Below, one piece after another: positions 25,354 through 37,740 of a stretch of DNA of 64,000 bases. The notes under the pieces were generated by a model. The model did no database searches, was not told the DNA's origin, and was given only the letters and a program-made list of their open reading frames with translations. The stretch comes from Pegoplata infirma (Eukaryota; Arthropoda; Insecta; Diptera; Anthomyiidae). The translations under genes and the position numbers were made by a program. Each line of letters starts with the position of its first letter. The stretch's first letter is position 1. The stretch covers positions 992,001-1,056,000 of the forward strand of contig OY992536.1 of NCBI GenBank assembly GCA_963921195.1. The letters run 5' to 3'.

Positions 25354-25915
25354 CACTAAAAAAAATAAAACTGTAAAGTTAACTAACTTTTTTTTGTTAA
25401 CTCGAGTTTACTGGCTTTTTAGCAAATTTTTAGTTAAAATCAGCGTTTTAACTACTTTTTTTAGTTAAGTTCGATTTACGAAAATACTAGTTTTGTACAA
25501 ATTTGGAATTAATTTTTTTTGTTGACTTTAAAACTGAGTTTACGAATTTTTACTAATTAATTTGCTGATTTTTTGTAACATTTTTGTCAAGTCGAAAATT
25601 TTAAACATTTCTTGTGTAGCCTCCTATGCAAATCTCATTAGTCCTACTTAAGCTGAACTTAACGCTGTGAAAAATATTTTTTTTTTTTATTTAAAAAAAA
25701 AGGTTAGCTGAATTCACCTAATAAAAAATGTTACGAAATTTTCAGCTGAATTTTTAGTTAAAATTACTGTTTTTTTGCTACATTCATTCTACGAAAAGTT
25801 AACTAAATATTTTTTGTTAAATTAAGTAGAAATTTAGTAGGTTCAAAATCAGGTGTTTTTTTAGTTAAAATTAACTAAATTTTTTGCCAACTTTACAGTT
25901 TTTTTTTTTTGAGTG
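25354..25915. mobile_element. TA-type MITE with TTAGTTAA repeats
   Basis: The ends CACTAAAAAAAATAAAACTG and the inverse of CACTCAAAAAAA..AACTG both continue into TAAAGTT, a TIR of about 27 bp. The flanks are ATA on both sides. The interior repeats TTTTAGTTAAAATT and GTTAACT units. Confidence 0.7.
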
Positions 25916-26453
25916 ATAATTAAATGGCCATAAATTTGCTTAATTTTGTCTTTTCGCGGTGCTTTAAACTAATCATATTTTATAAATATTTTACTAGTAT
26001 TGCAATTAGGGTTGCCAGAATTATATTTCGAAATTGCGGGACAAACTCCCGAAAATTACAAAAATGACGGGATTTTGAAAATTTTCGCGGGACAAAAATA
26101 TTTTTATGAACAAAACTGAAAAATTTAGCAGCATGTTGCCAAGTTCTATTGCTTTAAATAGAAACTACCAACCTGTAGTGCATTTTGAAATAGAAAGTGT
26201 TTTTGTTTTATTAAAAAAAAAAATTATTTAGCTAAAGTAAATTTTAGTACACACATTTCCATTTTGAAGATACAACGGTGGACCAGAATTACTTCATGGA
26301 ATTTTTATAAATACTTTTCCAGGAATGAACTCTATATTGTGCACCTTTTGGCGTACATTTTTTGAAAAATATTTTTTTTTTCAAACAAACACTAAGATTG
26401 TGAACTTTTTTGTTATACCCAATTCACACCTGAGGTGAAATCTCATTCGAACA

Positions 26454-26698
26454 CACAGAAAACAAATTTGCTAATTTCCAACTGAAATTCAGTTGTTGCA
26501 ACAAAAAATCGGTGGATGCATTTGAATTAATGGTAAAACAACTAAATATCGGTAGTAACAACAAAATGTTGTTATTACAACTGTCTTTTAATTAAAACAA
26601 CTATAAAATTCGTTAGACACATCAAAATGTGGTTGCAGCAACCGAATTTTGTGTTAATACAACTGAAAAATTCAGCTGGAAATGTATTTTTCTCTGTG
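26454..26698. mobile_element. nested CACAG-ended MITE with GTTGCAACA motifs
   Basis: It opens CACAGAAAAC and closes TTTCTCTGTG, and AACA flanks both ends (26450-26453, 26699-26702) as a possible 4-bp duplication. The interior repeats TTGTTGCAACAAAA-like and AACTGAATTTT motifs in both orientations. Confidence 0.55.
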
Positions 26699-26703
26699 AA
26701 CAA

Positions 26704-26756
26704 GATTTCGATCATATGGTTGTGTATAAAATGATGCAGACCATATGATCGAAATC
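26704..26756. repeat. perfect 17-bp inverted repeat
   Basis: GATTTCGATCATATGGT at 26704-26720 is exactly inverted at 26740-26756, with a 19-bp loop. Confidence 0.9.
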
Positions 26757-27100
26757 TCTTTATTTTTTTTTCCTTAAAAATGTTCTAAGTCCACATCATT
26801 TGGGAGGCAAGGTAAAACCAATTTTACAAAAGCTTACAAATAAGCCTTTTAAAAACATAGGCTTTTAAAGTAAAAAATAGTTGTTGTTAAAAAAAAATTG
26901 TAAAAAAAGCGGGAATATGGAACCCCGCGCGGGACGCGGGAATCGGTTATGAAAAGCGGGACAATCCCGCCAAATGCGGGACGTCTGGCAACCCTAATTG
27001 CAATGTCCTATTTCCATTAGGTTCACTTATAAAAATCAAGAGTTTAAACTTTAAATTTTCTTAAAGTCGTTTTAAAAAAATTTAAGTACACACAGGTGTA

Positions 27101-27456
27101 CACTTTATCATTTCATTTGAAACGCAAAATAAAACAAAAAAAAAATCGGCGCCGGCCAGCATAGAACTCGACACCTTCCGATTTGAAAGTACACTTCTTA
27201 ACCACTACGCTACGGAAGCTTATACTTTTATCTGGCGTTTTAGTTATTTAACATATGTCTATGTATGTTGGTTGACAATTTTATTTACACATTTGTGTGT
27301 AAAATATTTAAATTTACGGATAATATTTATAATTTGCTGTGTTTAATTGGTTTAAAAGTATTTTACGCATTTTGTGCTGATATTAACACAAAATGCGTGC
27401 TATTCAACCAAAATTTACCCAATTTATAATAGTAAGTTTACATACGTTTTTTAGAG
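27101..27456. mobile_element. degraded copy of the CACTCTAA TA-MITE
   Basis: From about 27130 to 27456 it aligns with 39320-39641: tRNA-like block, then TTATCTGGCGTTTTAGTTA, TGCTGTGTTTAATTGGTTT and TTTACCCAATTTATAATAG. The right end is TTAGAGTATA, one change from TTAGAGTGTA. The left end CACTTTATC at TA is a guess. Confidence 0.55.
27147..27222 (-). repeat. tRNA-like pol III module (copy 3)
   Basis: On the minus strand, TAGCGTAGTGG fits the A-box exactly and GTTCTATGC fits the B-box with one mismatch. A long T-run follows (the A-run at 27136-27145 on plus). It is nearly identical to the modules at 39.33 and 44.99 kb. Confidence 0.6.
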
Positions 27457-27482
27457 TATAATTTTAAACTGACAACAATTAA

Positions 27483-27960
27483 AAAAGTCAAATTCGGCCT
27501 TGCCGAAAGTATTGATACCCACCACAATTTCAAAAAGATTATTAAAAAAATCTTTATTTAAAAGGAAATTACTTTTGAAATTTTTTTTTTTTTTTTTTTA
27601 AATTTCCAGGAATAAAAAAAAAAATTTAGTAAAATAAATCCGAGATTTTTTTCTTTTTTTGTCAAAAATATGTTCAAACTTGATTCGTTACCATTCAGTG
27701 TTCAATTATGTTCACATATGTCAACTAGCAGCCGAATTAAAGCATTTTGTATGTTAAGGTTATGTTGAATGTACCAACATTTTTAAGGTGTCCTTACATT
27801 TCCACAGACAGGCAGATGGGCATCGCTAGAATGTCTTAAAATTGATCACTGAACAATTATATATATTTTATGGGGTCCTAGAATGATATTTCGATGCATT
27901 ACAAACGGAATGACAAACTTATATATACCCTCTATCACTAACAATAAGTGGAGGGTATAA
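27483..27960 (+). mobile_element. INE-1/Helentron-like copy, uninterrupted
   Basis: It starts AAGTCAAATTCGGCCTTGCC and ends at a TATACCCTC...GAGGGTATA hairpin, with GTTCACATATGTCAACTAGC, ACAGACAGGCAG, GATCACTGAACAAT and CGATGCATTACAAACGGAAT in order. It serves as the reference for interrupted copies elsewhere in the window. Confidence 0.6.
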
Positions 27961-28399
27961 AAACATAAATTTGAATACATAATACAAAAAAAAAAAAAGT
28001 TTTTCTAATGTTACACCACGATACTTTTTTAATATAATTGATTATTTTTAAAGCTTTGTTGTTAAAATTGTTTAAAACTTATTTTTAAAATGTTTATAAT
28101 CAAAATGACGATTTTCAAAATGGCAGTACCATGAAATGGAGTTCTTGAATACTTAATTCAAAAAAGCAAAATTTCAAAATTGAGACCGAATTTAATTAAA
28201 AAAAAAGGTTTATTTAATAATTAAAGTTAAAAAAAAAATAGGTTTTTGAGTAAGAAAATTTTGTAGTATGAAAATGTTGTAGCTAAATCTGGAACATCAG
28301 GCTGTATATTTGTGAAATATAATTATTTAAATTTATTAACAAACAAGTGAAAAAGTTAAATTTGAATTGGCAGATTCCATGTCAACGGAATGCCATACA
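27961..28399. other. gene-free stretch ending in an INE-like 5' fragment
   Basis: AAACAAGTGAAAAAGTTAAA at 28341 resembles the start of the INE-like family. The 6.3-kb element follows directly after it. Confidence 0.4.
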
Positions 28400-28734
28400 T
28401 AACCTGACCAACTGCTTTTGACTGAAAAGCGGGATAGAAAGGTTGAAAAAGCGGGATTTGGGTCTAAAAAGCGGGATTTTTTTTAATAAGTTAAATTCGA
28501 CCTGACCGAACCCATGAATACTCTCCACAATTAACAAAATGCTGGAAATACATTTACGAAATTGTAATATTTTTAATTTAAAAAATATGCATAAGAATTT
28601 TGACTAGAAAAATTTTATTTTGATTAAAAAACATTTTTAGTATTTTTGTAAAAAAAAAAGTTGCGTGTAAAAATAATGTATACATAATTAATTTATTTAT
28701 TTAAGTTTTTAGAATTCTTCTCTCTGCTGGAAAC

Positions 28735-29460
28735 ATTTTTAAGAATATATAGGGAATCTGGGAATTTCCTTATAAAAAAATATTTCAGAATCTGACACGA
28801 ATTTTTCTGGAAAAAATTCTAAAATCGGAGAACTTTTCTACAGGAAAAACGTTTTAGAATCTAAGAGTTTTTTATGAGAAATATATTTCAGAATCTTAGA
28901 ATTTTTTTTATGGAAATAGAGAATTTTTCTGTTTAAAAAAATGTTTTAGAATCTAATTTTTTTATGATTCATTCAGATTCTGAAAATTTTTCTGTTTTTC
29001 AAAACTGTAAAATTTTCCTATTCTCAAATATTTTCTATTGAGATGTTAAGGTTTATTTTTTAGAAAATGGTATCAGCATTATTTATAGGAAAAATATTTT
29101 AGAAAGCGATAATTTTTTAGAATCGGAGATTTTTCTTTAATGAAAAATGATTCAGGATCTAAGGATTTTTGTATACAAAAAAGTTCTTAGAATCTGAGAA
29201 CTACTTTAAAATATGCGAACTATTTCAGAACTTTTCTATGAGTAAAGTGTATCAGAATTTGGACATTTTTATATAGAAAGAATGACTCCGAATCTCAGAT
29301 TATTTCTATAAAAAAGTCTAAGAATCTGAGACATTTGTTTTAGTAATATGTTGAATCTGTTTTTCTACGACCAGAGAATTAAAGAACTTTTTTATATGAA
29401 AAGGGTTTGAGAATCTGAATATTTGTCAGAAAAACGTTATTTCTCTATATAAAAAATAAT
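28735..29460. repeat. degenerate AGAATCTGAGAATTTTTCTAT array
   Basis: Units of roughly 40-50 bp combine a (T/C)AGAATCTGAGA core with TTTTTCTATAGAAAAA. The same array type occurs at 37.74-38.48, 41.76-42.32 and 57.12-57.42 kb. Confidence 0.75.
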
Positions 29461-29463
29461 CTA

Positions 29464-29692
29464 ACGGCCTTATTAAAAATGAAAAACGAATGCCTAACAT
29501 CGAGTGACAATCTTCTTTATATCAAGTTTTCTACTAGATGAAGCTTTTCAAACGATGTTAATATTATTTTGTCTTCATAAGAATGATAAAATAATTGACT
29601 TTCATTGAGAGCCTTTCCCTTATGGAAATTTGCGAATAAAAAAGTTAGACACTCAATGTTAGGCACTCGTTCTTCATTTTGAATACGGCCGT
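29464..29692. mobile_element. palindromic MITE, TIR over 40 bp
   Basis: It opens ACGGCCTTATT, then AAAATGAAAAACGA and TGCCTAACAT, and closes with their inverses, ending GGCCGT. The arms are about 85-90% identical by eye. The 73-codon reverse frame is a shadow of the arms. Confidence 0.7.
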
Positions 29693-30291
29693 GAGAGTTT
29701 TTCTGTAGTAAATATGTCTTAACACCAGACATGTGCACGGATGGTGTTAAAATGCGTTTAGAGACATTCTAAAAAATTTAGAATGTGGACAATATTCTAT
29801 TCTTATCGTTCAACACGAATGAGTTTTTCATTCTATGCTCACAGTGCAAGAGAAAGCTACACACACTAGTGTAACGACATGCGTAACACGAATGAACCAA
29901 TTAGGGAGTACATAGACAGCCAATGATTTGAAAATACTGTACTCTGAAGCGTGTAAATAGAATGATTTTTATAAAAAAAAAAAAAAAATATTGTTTGGCT
30001 ATTTGGAGGAATTCTTTTTTAAAAAAAATATATGTATGTATGCAAGTGCGAATTAAAATAAACATTTTGTTATGTAGCATAAATTAAGAGATAAATAAAA
30101 AATAAGTATGGGGAAAATTAATTTATAAATAAGAGTGGATAAAAAAAATTTTAATACATAAAAATAAATATTAGGGTGGATTGAAAAATTATTTTTTTAT
30201 TTCGAAAAATAATATTCACTGTGGGAAAAAAAATTTTTTGCTTTATGGCAGAAAATGTTAGTACCTATAATGATGAAATATGTAGTGTGTG

Positions 30292-32862
30292 TAGAGTTTC
30301 TGTTTCGGTTAAAACCGTAACCGAAACTGCGGTTATTGAAGCCGAAAACCGAACCCGAAACCGTCCCATATCTGTTCGGTTATCCGAATTTTATTAATTT
30401 TATAGATTTTTTTGGCATTTAAAAAAAAAATAATTTAAATTAACAACTATTTACATATGAAGGGCTTATTGTAAAAACTAGATAAGCAACATTTCACTTA
30501 ATGGTGGTTTTTGCCATACAACTCTTAAAATAATGTAAAAAAATAACTTTTGCAAAACTTTTATTCTCAATATACTTGTACAAGGGATAAAGCAAGACTT
30601 CTGCCAAAAATCTGTCAATGGAACATCAGCAGAAGGCGAAAAACACGAAAAAATAAAATGTTGCTTATCAAGTCCTTGCAGTAAGCCCTTCATGTATATT
30701 GTATGTTTTTCGTCAAAAAAAAATTAATTATTAACTTTTGTAACTACATACGCCAAATTTCCTCGCTACGCAGTCACTTTAACATTACATTGCCGACATT
30801 TGGAAAAATTGTTTGAAAATGTCACCAATTTAATAAAGTGATGGTCAGCAGTATGTCAAGGGTGATTTTTTATAAAGGGATGGTCAGCAGTATGTCACGG
30901 GTGATTTTTTTGCCGCCTTGAATGAAAGGACAAGCACTAGCGGTAGGAGATATATAACTGTCAATATCCATGAATCCAACGTCAACCTTTACAATTTTTG
31001 GCTCAGCCTAATTTTTGGTTTACGCAATTCGTAAAAAAGACAACAATCTACACATAAAAAATTTGAAACGAATTTTAATCAACAAAAACGCGGATTCAAT
31101 AAATTTTTTGATTGAAATTCCTCCAATTAAAAAAATTGTTATACCAATCATCAAATTGTAGGCGATTGAGTAAAATTTTTTTGAAAGATTGAACAATTTT
31201 TTATTTATAGTCAATCAAAATAATGATTGATTTAACAAACTAATTGTAAGCTTATGACAAAATCATCAAAAAATGCATCTTTTTTGCTTTCCAATATGTT
31301 GCTAACAATAAAAAAAGTAAAACTCGATTATTTTGAATATCGTCGAACTATATTCAATAAATGCCAACTTGAAAAAGCTTACTGTTCAGGAGAGCTAAAA
31401 AACTAGTTATTTCGCGTATTATTGCAAAAATAAACAATGTACCTTCCACAAGATGGTTTAAATATTCTAAACAATTTTTACCTATGCAAAAATTTTCATA
31501 TTTTGCACTTGTTTGCATATTTTTCAGAGATGGCATTTATTACTATATCAAAAAACAAATATTTTTTTAGAGTTGGCATATTTTGTCGGAAAATAAAAAT
31601 TAATTTTTTTTGGAAAAATTTTAAAATTTTTTTTTTTTTTGGTTTTTGTTATCCTTAGTACGGTAATTGCAAAAACTGAACAAAAAATTTAAAATCTTTG
31701 TATATTTTTAAAAGTTACTAGCTCCGAAAGCCTTTTAATCTCAGGGTGGTCAACTTTGGCACTCTGTAACTCACGCTGTATTGCAATAGGGTCACTCCAA
31801 ACCAGCTATTTTGAAAGCTTATATCATTGACTTTATTTGCCCCATTCATAATGTTTCAATCTGATAAATAGTTTGAAAGTTACATAAATATAAGCAATTT
31901 TTTTTTTTTGCAAACACTATTTACCGATATTTTTAAAATGGCAATATCTCGAGAACCAGTCATTAGATATCAAAATCTTTACAAGATTCGTGTTTAGCAT
32001 GGCAAATGCAATAAGAAATGTGGTCTAATTTTTTTTTAAAAATTTTTTGAAAAATTTTTGGAAATTTACAATGGGAGTTGGCATTTATTTCCACCAAAAA
32101 AATATGTACTTTGAGTTAGCAGAATAACAAAAATGGATGTAAAACGACAACAAATTATTTTTTGCTCTGAAATTTTTATGGCAGATAGGTATTACATAGG
32201 GGAGCTATTTGCCATCGGAAACTCATTTCCGTCAAATTTGAGTTGGCATATTTTGATTTCACGATATTTTTTAATTAATCTATTCAAATAAATTAAAGTG
32301 AAAAAAATCTGGTGTGTTGAAAATTTTTGATTCGACAGTTAAAAAAAATAACAAAAATTTTAATCAAAACATTGATTGACTCATTTAAATTTTGTTGATC
32401 AACATATTTAATTGAAAATTGTTAGCCAATAATTTTTTGTGTGTAATGGAGACAAGTATAATACATTTGAAGTTTCTGATTACTTATTGTTAGATTGTTC
32501 GTCTCAATTAAAATACCGTTTATAATGACAAAATTAAAATCTTTTTAATTTAAAATTCTTACTAACGAGATAAGTTAAGTTTTTATATCCAGATGATGAA
32601 GAATTATCCAGTTCTGAAGATGAGGAACCACTCAATCTCTGGAAGATGAATTGAATTCAGCTTTTTAAAAGACATAACCGGAATCTTAACCAAAATAAGA
32701 ATTTAAACTGAATTCCATTCTAAAAAAACTATTTAAAAATAAAATTTTTCCATTGGAGTAAAATTTTTATTGATAACCGAAAATAACCGAAACCGATCGG
32801 TTATTCAATTTTTGATAACCGAAACCGCGGTTACTAAATTTATCGGTTATTCAGAAACTCTA
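30292..32862. mobile_element. nested hAT-like element, TIR TAGAGTTTCTG
   Basis: The exact 8-bp TSD AGTGTGTG is at 30284-30291 and 32863-32870, with an exact 11-bp TIR. AACCGAAA/CGGTTAT motifs crowd both ends (30305-30400 and 32773-32850). It contains the TA element at 31051. Confidence 0.85.
31051..32443. mobile_element. TA-flanked element, CACA(T/C)AAAAAATT ends
   Basis: TA is at 31049-31050 and 32444-32445, and the ends CACATAAAAAATTT and AATTTTTTGTGTG are inverted. TTGATTGA/TCAATCA motifs lie near both ends. The middle (31350-32260) has three or more AGTTGGCATA(T/A)TT motifs and may be another insertion. Confidence 0.6.
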
Positions 32863-32948
32863 AGTGTGTGACCAAATACATTTTTTTTTACAAAATTTTC
32901 AACTGTTCTGCTAATACCGAAAGTTTGTCTATTTTTTTGTATGTGCAT

Positions 32949-33698
32949 TAGGGTGAAGCAAATTATGCTTTTTTCGAATTTTGAAAACGTCGGTGAAAAA
33001 AAATTGTTTAATTTTTTTTTTTAAATAAACTATAAACCGTAAACTAGCGTAGAGAGATTTTCGTTATATAAGAACAAATGAGTGCAATTATTCTTCTTTG
33101 CAGACTGTGATTTTCTATTTGATTTTGATCACTACGCTACGTAGGGGGACAGTTACGGGTAGCTAACCCAGCCTTTAGTTTATTTTCGGACATTACTGAA
33201 ATGTGTTTTTATGGTAAACATTTTTTTTTTTCTGTAAAGAAATTTAAAAAATGTTCTTTAAAAACAACTTATTTTCTTAAAATTAATTTCAAATTGCATT
33301 AAAGGCCAAATTAAACAAAACGACAAATAAAAATAAACATCTTCTCAAAACTGAGTCAACATGACGTTATATTTTCAGCAAAAAACGAATTAAAAATATT
33401 TTTTGCAAAACAAGAAATGATAAAATAATTTTTTGCAAAACAAGAAAAAAAATTTACAGACAAAAACAAATTTTTACAGAAAAAAAAAAAATTACCATAA
33501 AAACACTTTTTAAGTAATGTCCGAATATTAAATAATTTAAGAAAAAAAATATATTTTTTTACTTTGTTCGGAACTCTCCGATTTTGAAGCCAAGGCCATT
33601 GTCTCACAGGATCAATATTTTAATATGTTAATGTCAACCCTAAAAGGCAACTTTACCGACCCGACGTTTTCGAAATTGATCAAATTAGCTCCACCCTA
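32949..33698. mobile_element. TAGGGTG-ended element
   Basis: Left TAGGGTGAAGCAAATT pairs with right AATTAGCTCCACCCTA (13 of 16). The flanks ATGTGCAT and ATGTAAAA match at 5 of 8, perhaps a decayed TSD. TTTCGAAAACGTCGG-like sequence sits near both ends. A second TAGGGTGG left end lies at 30172 without a partner. Confidence 0.5.
33184..33527. repeat. inverted repeat nested in the TAGGGTG element
   Basis: TTTCGGACATTACTGAAATG..GTTTTTATGGTAA near 33184-33217 is inverted at 33492-33527. Confidence 0.7.
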
Positions 33699-33876
33699 AT
33701 GTAAAAAAACTTTAAAGCGGTACTTATTGTTGTTGGGAATACTTTTAGTTAAAAAAAAAAAAAACACAATGTTTATGATTTGTTTCAACGACACAATAAG
33801 ATTGTGCGTGTGCGTGTACGAGCAAGTGTAAAAAGACAAACAAAAAACTAACAGCATTATTTTGCATATTTTTCTT

Positions 33877-33898
33877 ATACATACATACATACATACAT
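33877..33898. repeat. (ATAC)n microsatellite
   Basis: Five or more ATAC units. Confidence 0.9.
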
Positions 33899-34889
33899 CC
33901 TAATACATTTTTTCACAATGCATAATTTACTTTTTCATCAAAACGTTTTTTTTTACTACCCCCATATTTATAATAAGTTTTCCAACAATTTTTTTTAAAC
34001 ATTTTTTTACAAAAACATTCTAAGCGATCAGTGTATGTTAAAAATATTCTATAACACGGTGTTATTTTTATAATCTCTACTATGTTTGTTATTCTAAAAA
34101 CGAACGTTTGTTTCATTCTAATCGTTCAAACACGACATTTTTCGTGTTCGTTTAAACAAGCACAGCAAATTTTTTAATTTGTTGTTTAGCATCATAGTAA
34201 ACATTCTCATTCGCAAACACTGTACTCTAAAAATAGTGTACTCTGAAGCGAATGATTTGGTGTAAGCGAAGAAGGGAATACATTTGATCTCATGTCTGCT
34301 TAACACCCGAGAAATTTTGTGAAGGAAGCATATAAAAGTTTCATACTTTCTTTATTGAAAACTTTTATCGGAATATTAGAAGTGTCAGAATAAAAATTTT
34401 TTATTTAAAAATTTAAATTGACAAAAAAGGGTCTTATTTATGATGTAAATCGGTCCAAGAGAGTTCTCTTGTGAACATTATTTTTGAGTTTTCTAAACAT
34501 TTTCCTTACATGGTGAGAAGTTGTTAATATGCTCAAAAATATTTTACTCAAAATATTTAAAAAAAACACTAAAAAATGTAGTTTGATGGCCCAAAAGCCA
34601 AAAAGCGGGATAAAGCGGGATAAAGCGGGACTTTTGCTTAAAAAGCGGGATGGGAATTCAAGGCGGGATGAGACATAAAAAAGCGGGATAATCCCGCCAA
34701 AAGCGGGACGGTTGGTCAGGTTAGCCATACATAAATTTTAGAATTACGATCACTAAAAATTTGTTTTCATTTTATTCGTTTATATTTATAATTTTATAGG
34801 AATTGAAAAGAGTATTCATTAATGTGGCCCTTGACCATACGGAAAAATACTAAATATAACGAACAACTTAACGTACTTCAAAATATAAC

Positions 34890-35151
34890 AAATGACAATG
34901 TAACAAATAACTTGTTGTTTTTTAACAAAAAACGGGGAAAAACTAAGCGTTTTTAGGAGAAAATATAACGGTTTTCAGCTAGGAGTAAGTGAAACAACAA
35001 AAATCAATCTGGCACATATTTTTCTTATGGCACATTATATTAGTTTTCTCTTTCTAAACAAAAGAGTAGAACGAAGTGAAAAAATTTACCATTTGGTCTA
35101 AAAATTCTTTTTTGACACCTGTCATGAATGTCGAGTCTGTATTAGTCTGTG
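34890..35151 (-). repeat. truncated copy of the CACAGACTA element
   Basis: In reverse complement it matches 39787-40872 without that element's insertions: CACAGACTA at the end (35143-35151), ACAGGTGTCAAAAAAG, AGAAAGAGAAAACT, CTCCTAAAA.CGCTTAGTTTT and TCCCC. The opposite end is missing. Confidence 0.6.
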
Positions 35152-35447
35152 ATTCAGGAGTTGTTCTCTATCAATGTCTTCCTAAAGTTTTTGAATTACC
35201 CTAATGGAGTAAATGCAGAAATCAATGTTACAAGAATTATAAAATCCTTAATACAAAATATCATTACTTAAACACGTTTTCGATTAAAGTGGCACTATTC
35301 AATTTTAAAAATAACAATAATTCTTCATATTGTGTATTTTTATGCGAATATTACGAAAAAGAAACAAGTTAATTCTTAAATATCAATGTAGAATTTTTAA
35401 GATTTTAAGGTAGATTTACTTTAATAAAACAATCAATAACATAAAAA

Positions 35448-35552
35448 GTCAACTCACAATCAATTAAAGTCACACGAAGTTCACTAACGTTGACTCACAT
35501 TAACGAAACGTTTTTTATACAAAAAAAAATTTAAAAAATTTAAATTTTTAGG
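35448..35552. repeat. fragment of the CTCACG hAT-like family
   Basis: AACTCACAATCA, GACTCACATTAACGAAACG and TTTTTTATACAAAAAAAA resemble 8480-8530 in the element at 8369. Confidence 0.35.
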
Positions 35553-35665
35553 GGGTTATTCATAATACTTACAGTGTACTTAAAGTAGGTTTATTTGACA
35601 AATATTCATGCAATATCAGTCAAATAAACCTACATTAGATTTAATTTACTCATTATGAGTAGCCC
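35553..35665. mobile_element. short hairpin MITE
   Basis: Arms GGGTTATTCATAAT and GTAGGTTTATTTGAC are inverted as GTCAAATAAACCTAC and ATTATGAGTAGCCC around a loop of about 20 bp. The full length is near 113 bp. Confidence 0.65.
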
Positions 35666-37740
35666 AGTGAAAATCTAACAAAATTTTAAATATTGACAAA
35701 GTTTAATTTTTTTTTTGCTTTTTTCTTTGCCAAAAGAAAAATGAAGAGAAAATAAATCACACAAGCTCACCCTCGGTTTACCAGGAAATTTAATTGGGAA
35801 TGAGAACTATGTAACTACCATGTTTACTGATAAATTTAAATTGCACTCTTAAACTTTACATTCCGAATCATCTTCGATCACACCAGCAAAAATCTGAAAA
35901 AATTGTATAAAACTGTTCTAATTATCGAATTCTGACTAATACCAAAATTTATCATAACTGCTAATTAACTCTTGAAATCCATTTCCGTTTCTTTATACAA
36001 TCAGATAAATTTGTTTGGTGTAAATAAAATGAATGATACATATTTTTCAGGATTCCATTTTTGCAGTGTTGTTTCAAATACAAATTTCCAAAGTCTTTCT
36101 AATGCTGCTGTTCTTGTAGCTTTTGTTAACCTTAAAATCATGTGTTAATATTTTTTAGCACTCACGTAGGATATGTGCAGGTCTTTTGTTAAATACGTGC
36201 TACTTATGCATATGTTTGTATATTTGTATAATTTTTTACTGAATATTGGTAAAAGTGAATCCAAAAAAAAAAAAAACAAATAAGTATACAGGTAACCTAT
36301 GGTTAACGAAATCCATTTTGGTTAAACGATTTGGAAAACATATTTAAATTCTGAAATTTTGTATGACCACAGAGAAAGATTTTTGAGATTTTTTTTAAAT
36401 TTTTGGAAGGTCGGGATCAACTCGCACAAATCGATTCTATTCTAAAATAGGTTTTGAAGCATGTTTTTTTCATTGGTGCCTTTTATTTACAAAACTGGGT
36501 ATATTACTTCTAAATGTTGATAGCCTCCTAATATTAAGTTTTTCAGAAATTTTGTGAGGATGTTTCAGGAATTGTAAAATTTTGCAAAAGTTGTCAATTT
36601 TTTCCTTTTCCTTAAAGCTTTAAAAAAATTTGCTGGGACTTGAAACATTGTAAATTACATATAACTTGGAAATATATATAATTGCAATTAAAATAATTTG
36701 TTCTTATTAAAGGAATAATTTTTCACTAATCTAATAAAAAATTTCAATGAAATTATGAAATGAAAAGTTTTATTATTTTCCTAAAAAATCGAAAACTAAT
36801 TTCCAAAAAATGGCATCCATTTAGCCGATGATTATGCTGTGGATTTGGAAATTATAGAATTTAAACGTTTTTGAGAAATTTATTTTATAAAAAAAATAAT
36901 TTAAATATATGAATTTAAAATAAAATTCGATTATTTCCATGTCTGGATAATACTTCCGTGGTCTCGACATTAACATTTAACTACTTTAAAATTGGGAACG
37001 ATTTCATTTTACATACGTTATTTGTTTTGCTTTTGCCTTTTTAGTAATTTTTTAACCACTGACATTACCATCATTATTTTCAACCGTACAAAAATATACA
37101 AAATGTAAATATCCAGCTACAGTACGTACAATATTGTTAAAGGAGCAGCAGCAGCAGAAGTATGGTAAGATCTCAAGGGCATATATATTATGTTAATACA
37201 CTTGTTTTAATTCTGCTGCTATTTTATACGTATTTTTTTTTTGTATTTTTTTTATTTTTGCAAAATTATGTCAAAATCTTTCTTTAAAAACCAAATTACA
37301 ATTGAATTAAAATTTATTTGACTTGTGTGCAAAGGAGGAGTTTATTGCCAAACCATATAGTTACAAACGATTAACTTAATCCATCATTAATTTACAAAGT
37401 CATTAATTTTAAAATAGACTTCTGTTTTTATTTTCACTGTTTCAGTTTTGTATTTTAAACACACCCGAATCAAAATGTATATGATATTATAGTATTATTA
37501 GTTAGCCATAATATAATTAACCCCCATTTTTGTTTGACTTTCTTGATCCTTTCTTGGTCCAAGTGCAGGTCAATGAACTGGTCTATGAAAAATGTTTCGT
37601 TTATTGAACAAATATAAAAAAAAAAAAAACATGCAAAAAAATGTGTTTTTCTGGGGAAGTTTTAGTTCTTCAAGGAAACATTGTCCAATTTTGACCATAT
37701 ACGAACTTGACCAGTCTTCGACCATAAATCATATTCGTGC
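35666..37740. other. gene-free stretch
   Basis: Long AT-rich region with (AGC)n near 37143-37157 and A-runs near 36265 and 37617. The longest frame (37592-37780) is low-complexity and unrecognised. No element ends are found. Confidence 0.4.

Larger units (their letters stand above)
26007..26996. mobile_element. hAT-like element, TIR TAGGGTTGCCAGA, with GCGGGAC motifs
   Basis: The exact 8-bp TSD ATTGCAAT is at 25999-26006 and 26997-27004. The 13-bp TIR is exact. GCGGGACAA and CCCGC motifs crowd both ends (26036-26095 and 26908-26981). It carries the nested 245-bp element at 26454 and a perfect hairpin at 26704. No transposase is present. Confidence 0.9.
28400..34723. mobile_element. 6.3-kb hAT-like element, TIR TAACCTGACCAAC
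   Basis: The exact 8-bp TSD GCCATACA is at 28392-28399 and 34724-34731, with an exact 13-bp TIR. AAAGCGGGAT motifs crowd both ends (28425-28480 and 34603-34709). Its length is inflated by insertions: a palindromic MITE (29464), a hAT-like element (30292), a TA element nested in that (31051), and a TAGGGTG-ended element (32949). No transposase frame is seen, so it is non-autonomous. Confidence 0.82.

Noticed and set aside
28735..29460. CRISPR-like array
   Set aside because: Units are degenerate, with no constant repeat and spacer, and the genome is eukaryotic.
34438..34728. 96-codon reverse frame
   Set aside because: Runs through the GCGGGAT subterminal array and TIR of the 6.3-kb element.
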